Positions 63,741 to 64,000 of a DNA stretch of 64,000 bases are shown piece by piece. A program made the position numbers and the translations under genes. Under the pieces are notes generated by a model. It was not told where the DNA came from and made no database searches. It was given only the letters and a program-made list of their open reading frames with translations. The stretch's first letter is position 1. Every line of letters starts with the position of its first letter. Origin of the DNA: Limnephilus marmoratus (Eukaryota > Arthropoda > Insecta > Trichoptera > Limnephilidae); the NCBI GenBank assembly GCA_917880885.1, contig OU862928.1, positions 36,816,962 through 36,880,961 of the forward strand, given 5' to 3'.

Positions 63741-64000
63741 TTAACGGAATCCCATTCAAGTTGTAAAGTGACGTATTATACTCGTATACCTGGATTTACT
63801 TTTATATCAACGGCAATCTCAATAAACAAAAACAGTGGAATCTCTATGTTTTTACAAAATAATTGTCACATATTATACGTGGAAGAAATTAAAATTAACG
63901 GAACAAACTGCCTATGCGTAAAAATTAAGATTACAACATAAAATTTGATATTATCTCTCTGTATAGAACGCACTCATATATTTTCTGTTTGTTTGTAGAT
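63741..64000 (+). mobile_element. Second LINE, endonuclease start, plus strand, runs off the window
   Basis: Reads IPGFTFISTAISINKNSGIS then VEEIKINGTNCLCVKIKITT, an AP-endonuclease segment in the opposite orientation to 63105-63740. The junction of two endonuclease regions head to head at 63740 marks a rearrangement or two insertions. Confidence 0.65.

Overview
The window is an AT-rich stretch of an arthropod, almost certainly insect, nuclear genome. It holds no bacterial genes. It carries spliceosomal exons with GT/AG borders, a tRNA-derived SINE, Helitrons, Tc1/mariner and pogo-like DNA elements, a Ty3/gypsy element of the CsRn1 type and about twenty LINE copies. The insect order cannot be settled from the sequence alone.

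Two host genes are visible. On the + strand a secreted S1 serine protease of the modular serine protease (ModSP/HP14) type is spread over exons at 4313-4474, 12125-12249, 21308-21478, 28100-28256 and 31413-31625. A possible last exon lies at 43083-43141 with an AATAAA signal at 43353. All exon phases agree and the His, Asp and Ser catalytic residues are present. Its 5' exons (regulatory modules, signal peptide) lie left of the window. On the - strand a methuselah-like G-protein-coupled receptor is coded by exons at 56655-56468 (TM4 region), 51472-51301 (TM5) and 50605-50405 (TM6-TM7), with phases that also agree. Its 5' exons are not found, and a possible last exon sits near 48.7 kb. The two genes converge.

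Nearly everything else is transposon. 0.6-12 kb: LINE tail, mariner remnants, a TIR element inside a 36-bp minisatellite, a SINE, an approximately 830-bp TIR element family and Helitrons. 12.7-17.1 kb: a decayed LINE and a TIR-bounded block with a GC-rich core. 17.15-21.25 kb: a very young gypsy element with intact pol but shortened gag. 21.9-26.4 kb: an antisense L2/CR1-like LINE whose 3' region carries about 850 bp of a 9-bp satellite. 27-33.6 kb: more LINE, SINE-like and Helitron copies around exons 4 and 5. 33.9-38.2 kb: a chimeric LINE and a second LINE fragment. 39.4-42.1 kb: a 170-bp satellite with a pogo-like palindromic element inside. 42-56 kb: nested LINEs, a mariner, a piggyBac-like piece and a Helitron Rep remnant around the receptor exons. 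59.5-63.1 kb: a full-length LINE with an uninterrupted open reading frame, inserted into an older antisense LINE; two short internally deleted derivatives of its family lie at 54.8-56.1 kb.

The most interesting signals are these: the short LINE-derived family made by an internal deletion; a minisatellite that grew out of the same LINE's 5' UTR; an RNA hairpin with compensatory base changes at the 3' end of an unclassified retroelement; the large palindromic element inserted cleanly (TA duplication) in a satellite; repeated landing of a restriction-like-endonuclease LINE in TAA tracts; and two retroelement insertions within about 60 bp of protease splice acceptors.
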